A DNA stretch of 58,025 nucleotides from PR03 sp964353555 (GTDB lineage Bacteria > Myxococcota_A > UBA9160 > PR03), in contig CAYGWM010000015.1 in NCBI GenBank assembly GCA_964353555.1, positions 1 through 58,025 on the forward strand, given 5' to 3'. Shown here piece after piece: positions 18,768-27,737 of this stretch. The position numbers and the translations under genes were made by a program. The notes beneath the pieces are model-generated. The model made no database searches and was not told the DNA's origin. It was given only the letters and a program-made list of their open reading frames with translations. Position 1 is the stretch's first letter; every line of letters begins with the position of its first letter.

Positions 18768-18835
18768 CGCGCAAGACCGAAGAGTCCGAGACGCGAAACC
18801 CTCTCCCGCCGAGCCAGCCGGAGAGGGTTTCGCGT
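18720..18835 (+). promoter_or_regulatory. leuA leader: Transcription or translation attenuator with competing hairpins upstream of leuA
   Basis: Segment 1 GCCTCGCT (18720-18727) pairs with segment 2 AGCGAGGC (18747-18754), with a nested GGGCG/CGCCC stem (18731-18735 and 18740-18744, loop CACT). Segment 2 also extends as GGCGGAAGAGG (18752-18762), which can pair, with one mismatch, with segment 3 CCTCTCCCGCC (18800-18810). Segment 3 is the loop-side part of the 5' arm of a 16-bp perfect hairpin, 18791-18806 with 18820-18835. Hence 1:2 plus 3:4, or 2:3 alone, are mutually exclusive. There is no U-run after the last hairpin, so Rho or translational control may be used. Confidence 0.62.
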
Positions 18836-18926
18836 ATCTGGACCTCGACATCGATTTGGACCTCGCTAGCGATTCCATCCAGATCTGCTCTGCCCGACCC
18901 GGTCGGCCCGGCCCAAGGAGCCAGCC

Positions 18927-20636
18927 GTGAATCGAATGCCCGTGCACAAGTACGAACCCTTCTCGCCGGTGGCGCTGCAAGATCGCAGCTGGCCGTCGCG
19001 CACCCTCACGCAGCCGCCGATCTGGTGCAGCGTGGATCTGCGCGACGGGAACCAGGCGCTCCTCGAGCCGATGGGGCCTGCGCGCAAAGTTCGGCTGTGG
19101 GACCGGCTCGTCCGGATGGGCTTCCGCGAGATCGAGGTGGGCTTCCCCGCGGCGTCGCAGGCCGACTTCGACTTCGTGCGGCTGCTGATCGAAGAAGACC
19201 GCATCCCCGACGACGTGACGATCCAGGTGCTGACGCAGGCGCGCCCGGAGTTGATCGAGCGCAGCTTCGAATCGATTCGCGGCGCGCGCAGCGCGATCGT
19301 GCACCTCTACAACTCGACGTCGACGCTGCAACGCCGGGTGGTGTTCCAGGCCGATCGCGCGGGGATCGTCGCGATCGCGGTGCGTGGCGCAACGGCCGTG
19401 AAGGCGCTGATTCCGAGCGTTCCCGAGACGGACGTGCGTCTCGAATACTCGCCCGAGAGTTTCACCGGCACCGAACTCGACTTCGCCGTCGAGATCTGTG
19501 AAGCGGTGATGGACGTCTGGCAGCCGACGCCCGATCGCAAGCTGATCCTGAACCTGCCTTCGACCGTCGAGATGGCGACGCCGAACATCTATGCCGATCA
19601 GATCGAATGGTTTGGTCGCACGATTCGCGATCGCGACAGCGTGATCCTGTCGGTGCATCCGCACAACGATCGCGGCACCGCAGTCGCGGCGGCAGAGCTG
19701 GCGCAACTGGCTGGGGCGGATCGCGTGGAGGGGACGCTGTTCGGCAACGGCGAGCGCACTGGAAACGTCGATCTCGTCACGCTGGCGCTGAACCTGTACA
19801 CGCAGGGCGTCGATCCGGGGCTCGACGTGTCGCAGATCGACGAGCTGGTCGCCGTCGTCGAGTACTGCAATCGACTGCCGGTACACCCGCGCCATCCGTA
19901 CGCGGGCGAGCTGGTGTACACGGCGTTCTCCGGTTCGCACCAGGACGCGATCAAGAAGGGATTCGCGGCGCTGCGCGGATCGGGCAGCGAAACCTGGCAG
20001 GTGCCGTACCTGCCGATCGATCCGTCCGACGTGGGTCGCAGCTACGAGACGGTGATCCGCATCAACTCGCAGTCGGGCAAGGGCGGCGTCGCGTACGTGC
20101 TCGAAGCCGACCATGGGCTGCGGCTGCCGCGCGGTCTGCAAGTCGAGTTCAGCCGCGCCGTTCAGGCGGTGACCGATGCGAGCGAGGAGGAGGTTTCGTC
20201 GAAGACGCTCTTCGACCTCTTCGAACGCGAGTACCAGCCCGCCGGCGGACGCTTCGAACTGGTGGATCACGCCGAGTCGCCGCTCGCCGGCGGTCGCCTC
20301 GAGGTGCGCGCGAAGCTGCGTATCGACGGCAAGCAGCGGCGCGTACGCGGCGAGGGCGCCGGGCCGATCGACGCGTTCGTCGCGGCGTTGCGGAACGGCT
20401 GTGAAATCGACGTGCACGTGCTCGACTACAGCGAACACGCGCTCGGCGATGGCGAAGATGCGGCGGCGATCGCCTATGTGCAGGTGCGCGACGCCGAGGG
20501 TCGCAGCACCTGGGGCGTCGGGCGCCGGCGCAGCATCGTCGGCGCGTCGCTCGACGCGGTAATGGGAGCGGTGAACCGGGTGCAGGCGATGGCCGGCGAG
20601 CAAAGTTCATCAGCGATCGATAGCGTGCGCGCATGA
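18927..20636 (+). CDS. leuA: 2-Isopropylmalate synthase, long (actinobacterial-type) form
   Basis: A 569-residue enzyme catalysing the first committed step of leucine synthesis: acetyl-CoA plus 2-oxoisovalerate gives 2-isopropylmalate. The catalytic TIM barrel holds SVDLRDGNQALLEPM (about 35-48) and the HPHNDRGT metal-site motif (about 245); the C-terminal domain (about 430-569) is the leucine-binding regulatory region. It is the longer LeuA form with the M-P-x-x-K-Y N-terminus. The start is GTG at 18927, with AAGGAG at 18915-18920, eight bases upstream. It heads a three-gene run and is preceded by a candidate attenuator. Confidence 0.96.
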   Translation: MNRMPVHKYEPFSPVALQDRSWPSRTLTQPPIWCSVDLRDGNQALLEPMGPARKVRLWDRLVRMGFREIEVGFPAASQADFDFVRLLIEEDRIPDDVTIQVLTQARPELIERSFESIRGARSAIVHLYNSTSTLQRRVVFQADRAGIVAIAVRGATAVKALIPSVPETDVRLEYSPESFTGTELDFAVEICEAVMDVWQPTPDRKLILNLPSTVEMATPNIYADQIEWFGRTIRDRDSVILSVHPHNDRGTAVAAAELAQLAGADRVEGTLFGNGERTGNVDLVTLALNLYTQGVDPGLDVSQIDELVAVVEYCNRLPVHPRHPYAGELVYTAFSGSHQDAIKKGFAALRGSGSETWQVPYLPIDPSDVGRSYETVIRINSQSGKGGVAYVLEADHGLRLPRGLQVEFSRAVQAVTDASEEEVSSKTLFDLFEREYQPAGGRFELVDHAESPLAGGRLEVRAKLRIDGKQRRVRGEGAGPIDAFVAALRNGCEIDVHVLDYSEHALGDGEDAAAIAYVQVRDAEGRSTWGVGRRRSIVGASLDAVMGAVNRVQAMAGEQSSSAIDSVRA

Positions 20637-21052
20637 CCACACCGCCGCTTTCGCCGCAACTCGATCCGGGATCGGGCGACGCGTCCGACGACGCGTTGCC
20701 GCCCGGCTTTCCGAGCAACGAAGAACGCAACTGGGCGGTCTTCTGCCATCTCGGCGGCTTCGCGTTCTACCTGCTGGGCTTCGCGCTCGGGCACATCCTG
20801 GTGCCGCTCGCACTGTGGCTGATGAAGCGCGAGGGGTCCGCGTTCGTCGACGAAAACGGCCGCGAAGCGCTGAACTTCCAGATCAGCGTCACGCTCTACG
20901 CGATCGTTACCGGCGCGCTGTGTTTCGTGCTGGTCGGCTTCGTGTTGATCCCGGTCCTGATGGGTTTCCACATCGTGCTGATGATCGTCGCCTCGGTACG
21001 CGCGAGTCAGGGCGAGTCCTACCGCTACCCGCTGACGATCCGCCTGATCTGA
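20633..21052 (+). CDS. DUF4870 (Tic20-like) small membrane protein
   Basis: A 139-residue protein with an acidic N-terminal tail, then NEERNWAVFCHLGGFA and about three membrane helices; the DENGREALNFQISVTLYAIV stretch is the DUF4870 hallmark. Function unknown in the family. Its ATG overlaps the leuA stop as ATGA, so it is co-translated with LeuA. No link to leucine metabolism is evident from sequence. Confidence 0.85.
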   Translation: MTTPPLSPQLDPGSGDASDDALPPGFPSNEERNWAVFCHLGGFAFYLLGFALGHILVPLALWLMKREGSAFVDENGREALNFQISVTLYAIVTGALCFVLVGFVLIPVLMGFHIVLMIVASVRASQGESYRYPLTIRLI

Positions 21053-21059
21053 GCTCGCC

Positions 21060-21773
21060 ATGCGATGCCAGCTCGCAGGCGAGGTCGAGATCGCAGCGGC
21101 ACTCGCACGTGGCGATGCGCTTCGCCTCGTGCTGCTGCGGCGCGATGCGGCGGCGCCCGCGCGCGCGCTCGCCGAACTCGCGCGCAGCCGCGGCGCCGAG
21201 GTGTGCGAGACCAGCGCCAACGACTTGCGCCGGATGAGCCGCACGAGCGAGCCCAGCGACGTACTCGCGCTGCTGGGCCCCGATCCGCAGGCACCGCTCG
21301 CCGAGGTGCTCGCACGACCGGGCTGTGCGTGGCTGCTCGCGGGCGTCGCCTACCCCGGCAACGCCGGCTACGCGATTCGCAGCGCCGAAGTGTCGGGCGC
21401 CGAGGCGATCTTTCTCGATGCTTCGATGGACACGGAGGGACGCCGCCAGGCGCAGCGCGCGTCGATGTACGCCGACCGCTTCTTCCCGGTGCGCTGGCTG
21501 GCCGCCGACGTCGTGCTCGAGGCCGCGCGCGGCGCGCAGCGTCGCGTGTTCGCGATCGAGGACTCCGGTACCACGACGCCCTGGGACGCTGATCTGCGTG
21601 GGCCTCTGCTCTTCGTGATCGGCGGCGAGACGCGCGGCATCCCGGTGCCGGTACTCGCGCGCTGCGACGCCGTATTGCGCATCCCGATGGCGGGCTTCAT
21701 CCCCGCGTACAACCTGCAGGCGGCGATGGCCGCGGTGGCGGCGGAGCGACTCCGACAGATGCGCGGGTCATGA
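21060..21773 (+). CDS. SpoU/TrmH-family RNA methyltransferase
   Basis: A 237-residue SPOUT enzyme that 2'-O-methylates rRNA or tRNA using S-adenosylmethionine. Motif 1 NAGYAIRSAEVSGAEAIFL, motif 2 FVIGGETRGIP and motif 3 IPMAGFIPAYNLQAAMA form the trefoil knot. Motif 3 reads PAYNLQ where most members have SLNVS. The N-terminal third is a poorly conserved substrate-recognition region. The gene follows the DUF4870 gene by seven bases, and its 3' end overlaps the convergent glycosyltransferase by six bases. Confidence 0.88.
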   Translation: MRCQLAGEVEIAAALARGDALRLVLLRRDAAAPARALAELARSRGAEVCETSANDLRRMSRTSEPSDVLALLGPDPQAPLAEVLARPGCAWLLAGVAYPGNAGYAIRSAEVSGAEAIFLDASMDTEGRRQAQRASMYADRFFPVRWLAADVVLEAARGAQRRVFAIEDSGTTTPWDADLRGPLLFVIGGETRGIPVPVLARCDAVLRIPMAGFIPAYNLQAAMAAVAAERLRQMRGS

Positions 21774-23450
21774 CGGCGGCGTCCGGCGCACTGCAATCAC
21801 CCAAGGCTCGCTCCGCACGCGAAAGCGGCCGCGTACCACGACCGGCGTGATCGACTCCACCTCCGCTAGCCGCCCTTCCTTGAACACGACGACGCGCCCG
21901 CCGCGCTGGAAGAATGCGGCGAGCCTGGCCGTTGCGAAGATCGCATCGACGGGCCGGTCGTCGTAGTAGGCGACCGCATCGGCGATGTCGCCGCCGCGGT
22001 AGAGAGCGACCTGCTCGCCAGGACGTGCCAGCGCCGCCGCGGCTTCGGCGATCGGCCGTGGCGAGTTCTCGGCGTCGAGCGCCGGCAGTACCACCGCATG
22101 AGCGACCATCTGCACCGCGAACACGCACGCCGCGAGCAGCGCGATGCGCGTCTCGGTGGCGAAACGGCGGCGCGCGAGCCACATCCAGGTCAGCGCCGTC
22201 GCGGCGACGATCGCGACCAGTGCGACAGCGAGCCCGCGCGTCGAGACCGCATCGCCGAGTGGGTTCCTTCCGACCAGCACGCCGGTCGCAGCGAGCGCAC
22301 CGACGCCGAGCACCAAAGCGCCGATCGCGAGCCCGCGCGGCGCTCGCGGCGACTGCGCCAACCATACGCGCAGCGTCGCGGCGAAGAGCAGTGCGAAGGC
22401 CGGCTCGATCGGCAGCAGGTAGCGAAGGCGTTTGCCCGAGGCGAGCGAGAAGAACAGCACGCTCGTCGCGATCCATGCCAGCAGGAAGCGCCACGGGCGG
22501 CGATCGTCCGGCGCCGCAGCGTCCCCGAGCACGCGTCGCGCCGCCCACACCGTGACGGGCAACAACAGCAGCCACGGAAACAAGTCGGGAGGGAACTTCT
22601 CGAGGTAGTAGTAGAAGGGTTGTGCGTGCGTGGTTCCCTGCACCGCGCGCCCGAACAGGTTGTCGACCACCGCCTCGTGGAAGAACCCGGGCGGCCCGAG
22701 CGCCACCGCCACCGTGATCCACACGAGGCCGGGAAGGATCGACAGCGCGAGGCCCCAGAGCGGCAGCAGGCCGCGCAAATCACGGAGCCGGCGCTCCCAT
22801 CCGAGGTACGCCGCGATCGCGAGCATGGGCACGATCCAACCGACCGGTCCCTTGCTGAGCACCGCGAGCGCGAGCGATCCGTGCAGCCACACGAGATTGC
22901 GGCGGCGCGCGTCGACATCGGCACGCTGTTCCGAACGGCTAGCCGCGGTGCGCGCCGCTTCGATGCGCCAGAACGCGAGCAGAGCGGTCGTCTCGAAGAG
23001 CGCGAGCAGCGTGTCGAGCTGGACGGTGCGCGCGCGATAGCTCCAGTCGAAGGTCGTGGCGAGCAGCAGGCCGGCGAGCGTGCCGGCGCCGCGACCGAAA
23101 CACAGCGTGCCGAGCGCGATCGTCGCCGCGATGGTTGCGATGCCCGCGAGCGCGGACGGCAGTCGCGCGGCGAACTCGGTGACGCGGCCGAGCGGCGCGC
23201 CCGCCGCCGCGGCGAGCCAGTAGAACAGCGGCGGCTTCTGCGTGTACGGCGCGCCATGGAGGTGCAGCAGAACGAGGCCCTTCGGTCCGTGGTCCATCCT
23301 GCGCAGCTCTTCGGCGATCAGCGCGTAGCGCGGCTCGTCGGGTGGCCAGAGGTCTGTCGCGCCGAGTCGCACGAAGACCAGCAGTGTCGCCGCGACGAGC
23401 ACCAGCGCGCGCGCACGCGGCGTCGCAAACCAAGCAAGGTCTCCACCCAC
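21768..23450 (-). CDS. GT-C glycosyltransferase, ArnT/PMT-like
   Basis: A 560-residue polytopic membrane protein with about eleven helices. The N-terminal periplasmic loop contains LWPPDEPRYALIAEEL, where the acidic pair marks polyprenyl-phosphate sugar transferases of the PMT/ArnT family (GT39/GT83), and KPPLFYWLAAAAG follows. It probably transfers a sugar from undecaprenyl-phosphate to lipid A, a glycan or a protein on the outer face of the inner membrane. The start is uncertain: GTG 23450 gives a short cytoplasmic N-terminus; the frame remains open further upstream through another gene. Confidence 0.83.
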   Translation of the reverse strand: MGGDLAWFATPRARALVLVAATLLVFVRLGATDLWPPDEPRYALIAEELRRMDHGPKGLVLLHLHGAPYTQKPPLFYWLAAAAGAPLGRVTEFAARLPSALAGIATIAATIALGTLCFGRGAGTLAGLLLATTFDWSYRARTVQLDTLLALFETTALLAFWRIEAARTAASRSEQRADVDARRRNLVWLHGSLALAVLSKGPVGWIVPMLAIAAYLGWERRLRDLRGLLPLWGLALSILPGLVWITVAVALGPPGFFHEAVVDNLFGRAVQGTTHAQPFYYYLEKFPPDLFPWLLLLPVTVWAARRVLGDAAAPDDRRPWRFLLAWIATSVLFFSLASGKRLRYLLPIEPAFALLFAATLRVWLAQSPRAPRGLAIGALVLGVGALAATGVLVGRNPLGDAVSTRGLAVALVAIVAATALTWMWLARRRFATETRIALLAACVFAVQMVAHAVVLPALDAENSPRPIAEAAAALARPGEQVALYRGGDIADAVAYYDDRPVDAIFATARLAAFFQRGGRVVVFKEGRLAEVESITPVVVRGRFRVRSEPWVIAVRRTPPS

Positions 23451-23501
23451 GGGCGGAAACTCGCGCAATTGCGGTGCCGGCGCACGCTGTGCGAATGACC
23501 A

Positions 23502-23702
23502 ATGGCAGCCGTCGTATCCGAAGCGAGGCAAGCGGGCGTGTTCGGCGCCAGCGTTCTCGAGCGCGTCTTCGACTACGCGTGGGAGCCGAAACACAGGATG
23601 CGGCTCGACTGGGAGCCGGCGTCCTTCGCCGCGTCCCCCGAGTGGACCACGAACGAAGTGGTGCTGCGCCAACTCGCCGATCTCGCCCGCGCGCTGCGGT
23701 GA
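23502..23702 (+). CDS. Small protein of unknown function
   Basis: A 66-residue ORF (ATG 23502) divergent from the glycosyltransferase. It has a balanced composition with eight aromatic residues, including three Trp, in 66 (SVLERVFDYAWEPKHRM, DWEPASFAAS), not the Arg/Ala-rich look of shadow frames in this GC-rich DNA. A strong intrinsic terminator lies 90 bases downstream on the same strand, which argues for a real transcript. No family recognised. Confidence 0.55.
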   Translation: MAAVVSEARQAGVFGASVLERVFDYAWEPKHRMRLDWEPASFAASPEWTTNEVVLRQLADLARALR

Positions 23703-23791
23703 GCGGAGCAGCGAGTCGGCGTGATGACGCATGGTCATCCCATCGTCATTCGCCTCGAATACAATCCGACTCTCTACTCCTTCTCGCATTC

Positions 23792-23822
23792 GCCCGCGCC
23801 TGGTTCCCCGCCAGGCGCGGGC
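23792..23822 (+). terminator. Intrinsic terminator downstream of the small ORF
   Basis: A perfect 12-bp stem, GCCCGCGCCTGG (23792-23803) with CCAGGCGCGGGC (23811-23822), seven-base loop, then TTCTCGTTTCTG. It closes the 23502-23702 transcript before the lipoprotein gene. Confidence 0.75.
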
Positions 23823-23922
23823 TTCTCGTTTCTGGGACCAGCAAGACCTCGATCCGGTATGCTCGGCCGCCGCGATTCGTGCGAGGGGAGCGTCGCTGGG
23901 CCAGGATCAGCACCGCAGCGTT

Positions 23923-24681
23923 GTGATCGGACTCGTCGCGTTCCTCGCTGCGGCGGTGCTGTTTGCCGCGTCCGCCTGTGCCGGGGGCGCCGTCGCACCC
24001 TCGAAAGGGACGTCCGTGGCGAGCGCAGCGCCCGAGCCCCCGCTGCCCACCGGCGCGACGCTGACCCGCGACCCCGCGACGGGCACGGTCCGTTTCCTGA
24101 AGGGACAAAACCTCTCGCGCGACCTAGACGGCGATCCGCTGTTCCGCGCCGCGCGCGCCTCGGGTGACGCCGAGGCGGTGGCGCGCGCCTTCTTGAACGC
24201 CTACGCGGCCGTCTTCCGGCTGGACGATCCGAACCGCGAATTGGCGAACAAGCGCATCGACCTCGACCGGATCGGCACGACCCACGTGCGTTTCGACCAG
24301 ACCTACCAGGACCTCCCGATCCCGGGCGCCGAGCTGATCGTGCACCTCGACCGCGAACGCCGCGTGGTGCTCGTGAGCGGCAGCTACATCGCCACGCCGC
24401 GGGAGCTCGCCGTCACGCCCGCGATCTCGGCGAACGACGCCCGGGCGATCGCCGCACGCGCCGGCGATCTCGGCGCCGATGCGTGCGATGCGTGCGCGAC
24501 GGATCTCGTCGTGTTCGCCGAGCGCGGGGCGCCGCCACGCCTCGCCTGGCGCGTCGCGGCTCCCGCCGGTTCGATCGCCGCTTCGGAGCGGTGGATCGAT
24601 GCGCAGAGCGGAGCGCCGCTGCGCAGCCTGCCGGTTGCGATTCCGGCGGTACGCCCGAAAGGGGAAGGCTGGACGCGATGA
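23923..24681 (+). CDS. Lipoprotein resembling a free-standing M4-peptidase propeptide (FTP/PepSY-like)
   Basis: A 252-residue protein. From the GTG at 23923 it has a lipoprotein signal (IGLVAFLAAAVLFAASAC, then AGG). The mature part (about 85-200) aligns by eye with the propeptide of the M4 peptidase encoded next: AEAVARAFLNAYAAVFRLDDP and GAELIVHLDRERRVVLVSGSYIATP correspond to TARAFLRKCAALLKLDDP and PAELIVHLDPSGDVDAMDGASVATP. No catalytic domain follows. It may act as a membrane-bound foldase or inhibitor for the peptidase. Its stop overlaps the peptidase start as ATGA. The start is uncertain; the frame is open upstream to 23731. Confidence 0.7.
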   Translation: MIGLVAFLAAAVLFAASACAGGAVAPSKGTSVASAAPEPPLPTGATLTRDPATGTVRFLKGQNLSRDLDGDPLFRAARASGDAEAVARAFLNAYAAVFRLDDPNRELANKRIDLDRIGTTHVRFDQTYQDLPIPGAELIVHLDRERRVVLVSGSYIATPRELAVTPAISANDARAIAARAGDLGADACDACATDLVVFAERGAPPRLAWRVAAPAGSIAASERWIDAQSGAPLRSLPVAIPAVRPKGEGWTR

Positions 24682-27600
24682 GACGAGTCGTTGCATGGGT
24701 GGTGCCCTGCTGCGAGATCGTTGCGATCGCGGCGCTGTGCGCAGGACTCGTCGTGCAGCCCGCAACGGCGACGCCGCCCGCTCGGCCGCAACTGCAGCCG
24801 CTCGCGATCGCACCGCAACTCGTCTCGCCGCGTGGGCGCGCGCCTTCGGACGACCTTCGCGCTCGCGCCGTCGCCGAGACGCTGCGCACGCGCTCCGCCG
24901 TCGTGCGCGCGGAGGCGGCCGCGATTCGCGAGCAGGCGCGCGCGACGCGTCCGTTCATGCTGCCGCCGCTGCAGCGCCATGCGCTCGACGCGTTGCGCCG
25001 CTCGGCGCGCGGCGCAGTCGAGGTGACCCTGCGCCGCGAGAGCGGGACGCCGCGAATGATCCGCGGCGATTCGCTCGAGCGTGCCGCTCGTGCCCGTGCC
25101 GGTCGCGATCCGGCGCCCGACACCGCGCGGGCGTTCCTGCGCAAGTGCGCGGCGCTGCTGAAGCTCGACGATCCCGACACCGAACTGGCGCTCCAGCGCA
25201 GCCTGCGTGACGAACTCGGTCGCACGCAGCTTCGCTTCGGCCAGCGCCACGCCGGGCTGCGCGTCTGGCCAGCCGAGCTGATCGTGCACCTCGACCCGAG
25301 CGGTGACGTCGACGCGATGGACGGCGCCAGCGTCGCAACGCCTGCGGTGCTCGACACGACGCCGGCGGTCGCCGCCGCAAACGCGGTCGCGACCGCGCGC
25401 GCACAGGTCGCGGCCGCGCCCGACGCGAAGATCGGTACGCCCGAATTGCTGATCTACACCGGTGGCCTGATGGCGCGGCTCGCCTGGAAGGTCTTCGTCC
25501 CAGCGACACTCCAGCATCAATGGTGGGTCGTCGTCGACGCGCAGTCGGGCGCCGTGCTGAACGCCTGGAACACCGCGCAGGACGCCGACTTTGCGGGCAG
25601 CGGCACCGATGCGTTCAACGGCTCGCAATCGATCCATGTCTGGAACGAGGCGGCTGGCAGCTTCTTCCTGGCCGACACCAGCAAGCGGATGTTCAACGAG
25701 GCCGCATCGAACCCGCCCGACCCGGACACGACCTTCGGTGGCATCGTCGTTCTCGATGCGGGGAACCAGCCGGACAGCAACAATCCCCAGCACTTTCCGA
25801 ATCTGTTCCACCTGACGTCGCCGACGGGCGCGAGCCCGTGGCGTCCGCAGGGCGCGGCGAGCGGTCCGAACGTGGCCGACGGTGTGTCGGCGCTGGTGAA
25901 CTTGTCGCGTGTTTACGACTACTACCTGAACGTCCACGGCCGCAACTCGCTGGACGGCGCCGGCGCAACGCTGCTCGCCGTCGTGCGGCTCGGGAACGGC
26001 TTCGACAACGCCTTCTTCCTGTCCGAGAACAACATCATGGCGTTCGGCGCCGCCAAGAAGTACGCCGGCGCCCTCGACGTGGTTGCGCACGAGCTGACCC
26101 ACGGCGTCACCCATCACAGCGCGAACCTGATCTACCAGAACGAATCGGGCGCACTCAACGAAGCCTTCTCGGACATTTTCGGCGAGATGGTCGAAGCGCA
26201 CGTCGCGGGTGCGGCGACGCCGGACTGGCTGGTTGGCTCGCCTCCGGCGTTCTCCGCGCCGCTGCGCAACATGCAGAACCCCGGCTCGCTCTCGACGAGC
26301 TTCGGGCCGTTCCCGTCGAGGTACAGCCAGCGGATCGAGACCAGCCAGGACAACGGCGGCGTGCATCTGAACAGCAGCATCATCAATCACGCGTTCTTCC
26401 AACTGGTGCAGGGATTGCCGAACGCGATCGGTCGCCTGAAGGCGCAGAAAATCTTCTATCGCGCGCTGACGACGCATCTGACCGCCAGCTCGGACTTCGT
26501 CGACGCGCGCCTCGCTGCGGTGCAGTCGGCGCAGGAGCTGTCGGTTTCGGGGATCAGTGACGCCGACGTGCAGGCGGTGCGCGACGCCTTCACCGCGGTC
26601 GAGGTCTTCGACGGTCCCGGCACCGAGCCGCCCGATCCGTTCCCCGGTACACAGGGAGCGGATTCGACGCTATTCCTGCGCTTCGAACCGAACCCCGGTG
26701 CGTACTTCTTGGGTCGCCGCGAGATTCAGAGCGACGGACCCGGCGGTACATTCCTCAGCACCTTCGATGTCAAACCGAAGCGTCCGGCCGTGCTCGGCGA
26801 CGGCTCGGAGGCGGTCTTCGTCGATTCGATCGACGGTCTCTGCTTCCTCCGCACCGACGGAACCGAATCGGAGTTCTGCGATCCCGCGGTCTCGAACGTC
26901 GTGTCCTCGGTTGCCGTATCGCCCGACGGCAATCTCTTCGGCTTCGTGCTGCTCGATACCCTGAGCGGCCAACCAGACAATGAGATCTTCGTCTTCGACG
27001 CGAGTAAGGCGCCGCCGAACGACCTCTCCCAGTTCACCATCGAGGCGCCCGCGATCGACGCGAGCACGATCGCGACCATGCTGTTTGCCGACCAGATTGA
27101 TTTCAGCGCCGACGGGCGATGGGTCGTCTTCGACGCGCTGACGCGCGTCGGGTTCACTGGCTCGGGCTCCGACACTGCGGACGTGGAGGTGTGGGCGATC
27201 TACGCGCTCGATCTCGCGACCGGGACAATCTTCACGATCGTCCCGCCCGAGCGGGGCGTCGACATCGGCTACCCGTCGCTCGCGCAGACGAGCGACATCC
27301 ACATCGCGTTCGACGTCGTCGATCAAGTGAGTGGCGATGGCGCGGTGTTCGCCGGGAATCTCGATACCGGGGCGCTCGTGGAGATCGCCCCACTCGCTGG
27401 CGCGCCGGGCTTCCCGGCCTTCGGCGTCCCGAGCTACTCCGGCAGCGACGACGCGGTTCTTTTCTCGGTCGCGGATGGCGCGACAAACTCGGGTGTGTCG
27501 CTCGTCCGGCAGGCCGTCGCCGCCGACCGGATCACGCCGACCGGCGCCCCGACGGCCTGGCTCGACGATGCGGACTTCGGCGTGATCTATCGCCGCGGCT

Positions 27601-27737
27601 CGTTCGTGCCCGAGCCCGATACGACGCTACTCGCTGCAGCCGCCTCGAGCGCCGTCGCGATCCTCGCACGTCGGCGGCAAGCCCGGTCGCGCTCTGCGCG
27701 GAGCTCTGAGATCCGCCGTCGTTCGCGCGCGTTCTAG
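24678..27737 (+). CDS. Secreted M4-family (thermolysin-like) metallopeptidase with beta-propeller and PEP-CTERM tail
   Basis: A 1019-residue secreted zinc protease: signal peptide (1-31), FTP/PepSY propeptide (about 130-280), M4 catalytic domain (about 310-640) with HELTH (His471, Glu472, His475), third zinc ligand Glu495 in GALNEAFSD and the C-lobe catalytic histidine in DNGGVHLNSSIINH. A region with WD/TolB-like beta-propeller character (about 660-985) follows, then a tail VPEPDTTLLAAAASSAVAILARRR that matches the PEP-CTERM pattern (PEP box, hydrophobic helix, Arg cluster), so exosortase-dependent surface sorting is likely. The next gene begins at the very next base. Confidence 0.9.
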   Translation: MRRVVAWVVPCCEIVAIAALCAGLVVQPATATPPARPQLQPLAIAPQLVSPRGRAPSDDLRARAVAETLRTRSAVVRAEAAAIREQARATRPFMLPPLQRHALDALRRSARGAVEVTLRRESGTPRMIRGDSLERAARARAGRDPAPDTARAFLRKCAALLKLDDPDTELALQRSLRDELGRTQLRFGQRHAGLRVWPAELIVHLDPSGDVDAMDGASVATPAVLDTTPAVAAANAVATARAQVAAAPDAKIGTPELLIYTGGLMARLAWKVFVPATLQHQWWVVVDAQSGAVLNAWNTAQDADFAGSGTDAFNGSQSIHVWNEAAGSFFLADTSKRMFNEAASNPPDPDTTFGGIVVLDAGNQPDSNNPQHFPNLFHLTSPTGASPWRPQGAASGPNVADGVSALVNLSRVYDYYLNVHGRNSLDGAGATLLAVVRLGNGFDNAFFLSENNIMAFGAAKKYAGALDVVAHELTHGVTHHSANLIYQNESGALNEAFSDIFGEMVEAHVAGAATPDWLVGSPPAFSAPLRNMQNPGSLSTSFGPFPSRYSQRIETSQDNGGVHLNSSIINHAFFQLVQGLPNAIGRLKAQKIFYRALTTHLTASSDFVDARLAAVQSAQELSVSGISDADVQAVRDAFTAVEVFDGPGTEPPDPFPGTQGADSTLFLRFEPNPGAYFLGRREIQSDGPGGTFLSTFDVKPKRPAVLGDGSEAVFVDSIDGLCFLRTDGTESEFCDPAVSNVVSSVAVSPDGNLFGFVLLDTLSGQPDNEIFVFDASKAPPNDLSQFTIEAPAIDASTIATMLFADQIDFSADGRWVVFDALTRVGFTGSGSDTADVEVWAIYALDLATGTIFTIVPPERGVDIGYPSLAQTSDIHIAFDVVDQVSGDGAVFAGNLDTGALVEIAPLAGAPGFPAFGVPSYSGSDDAVLFSVADGATNSGVSLVRQAVAADRITPTGAPTAWLDDADFGVIYRRGSFVPEPDTTLLAAAASSAVAILARRRQARSRSARSSEIRRRSRAF

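Noticed and set aside
18546..18926. A T-box or known riboswitch upstream of leuA
   Set aside because: No T-box AGGGUGGNACCGCG sequence or riboswitch core is seen. The ribosome-linked attenuator explains the pairings better.
24483..24677. An upstream extension of the M4 peptidase frame
   Set aside because: It overlaps the lipoprotein in another frame. The ATG at 24678 gives a signal peptide and ATGA coupling.
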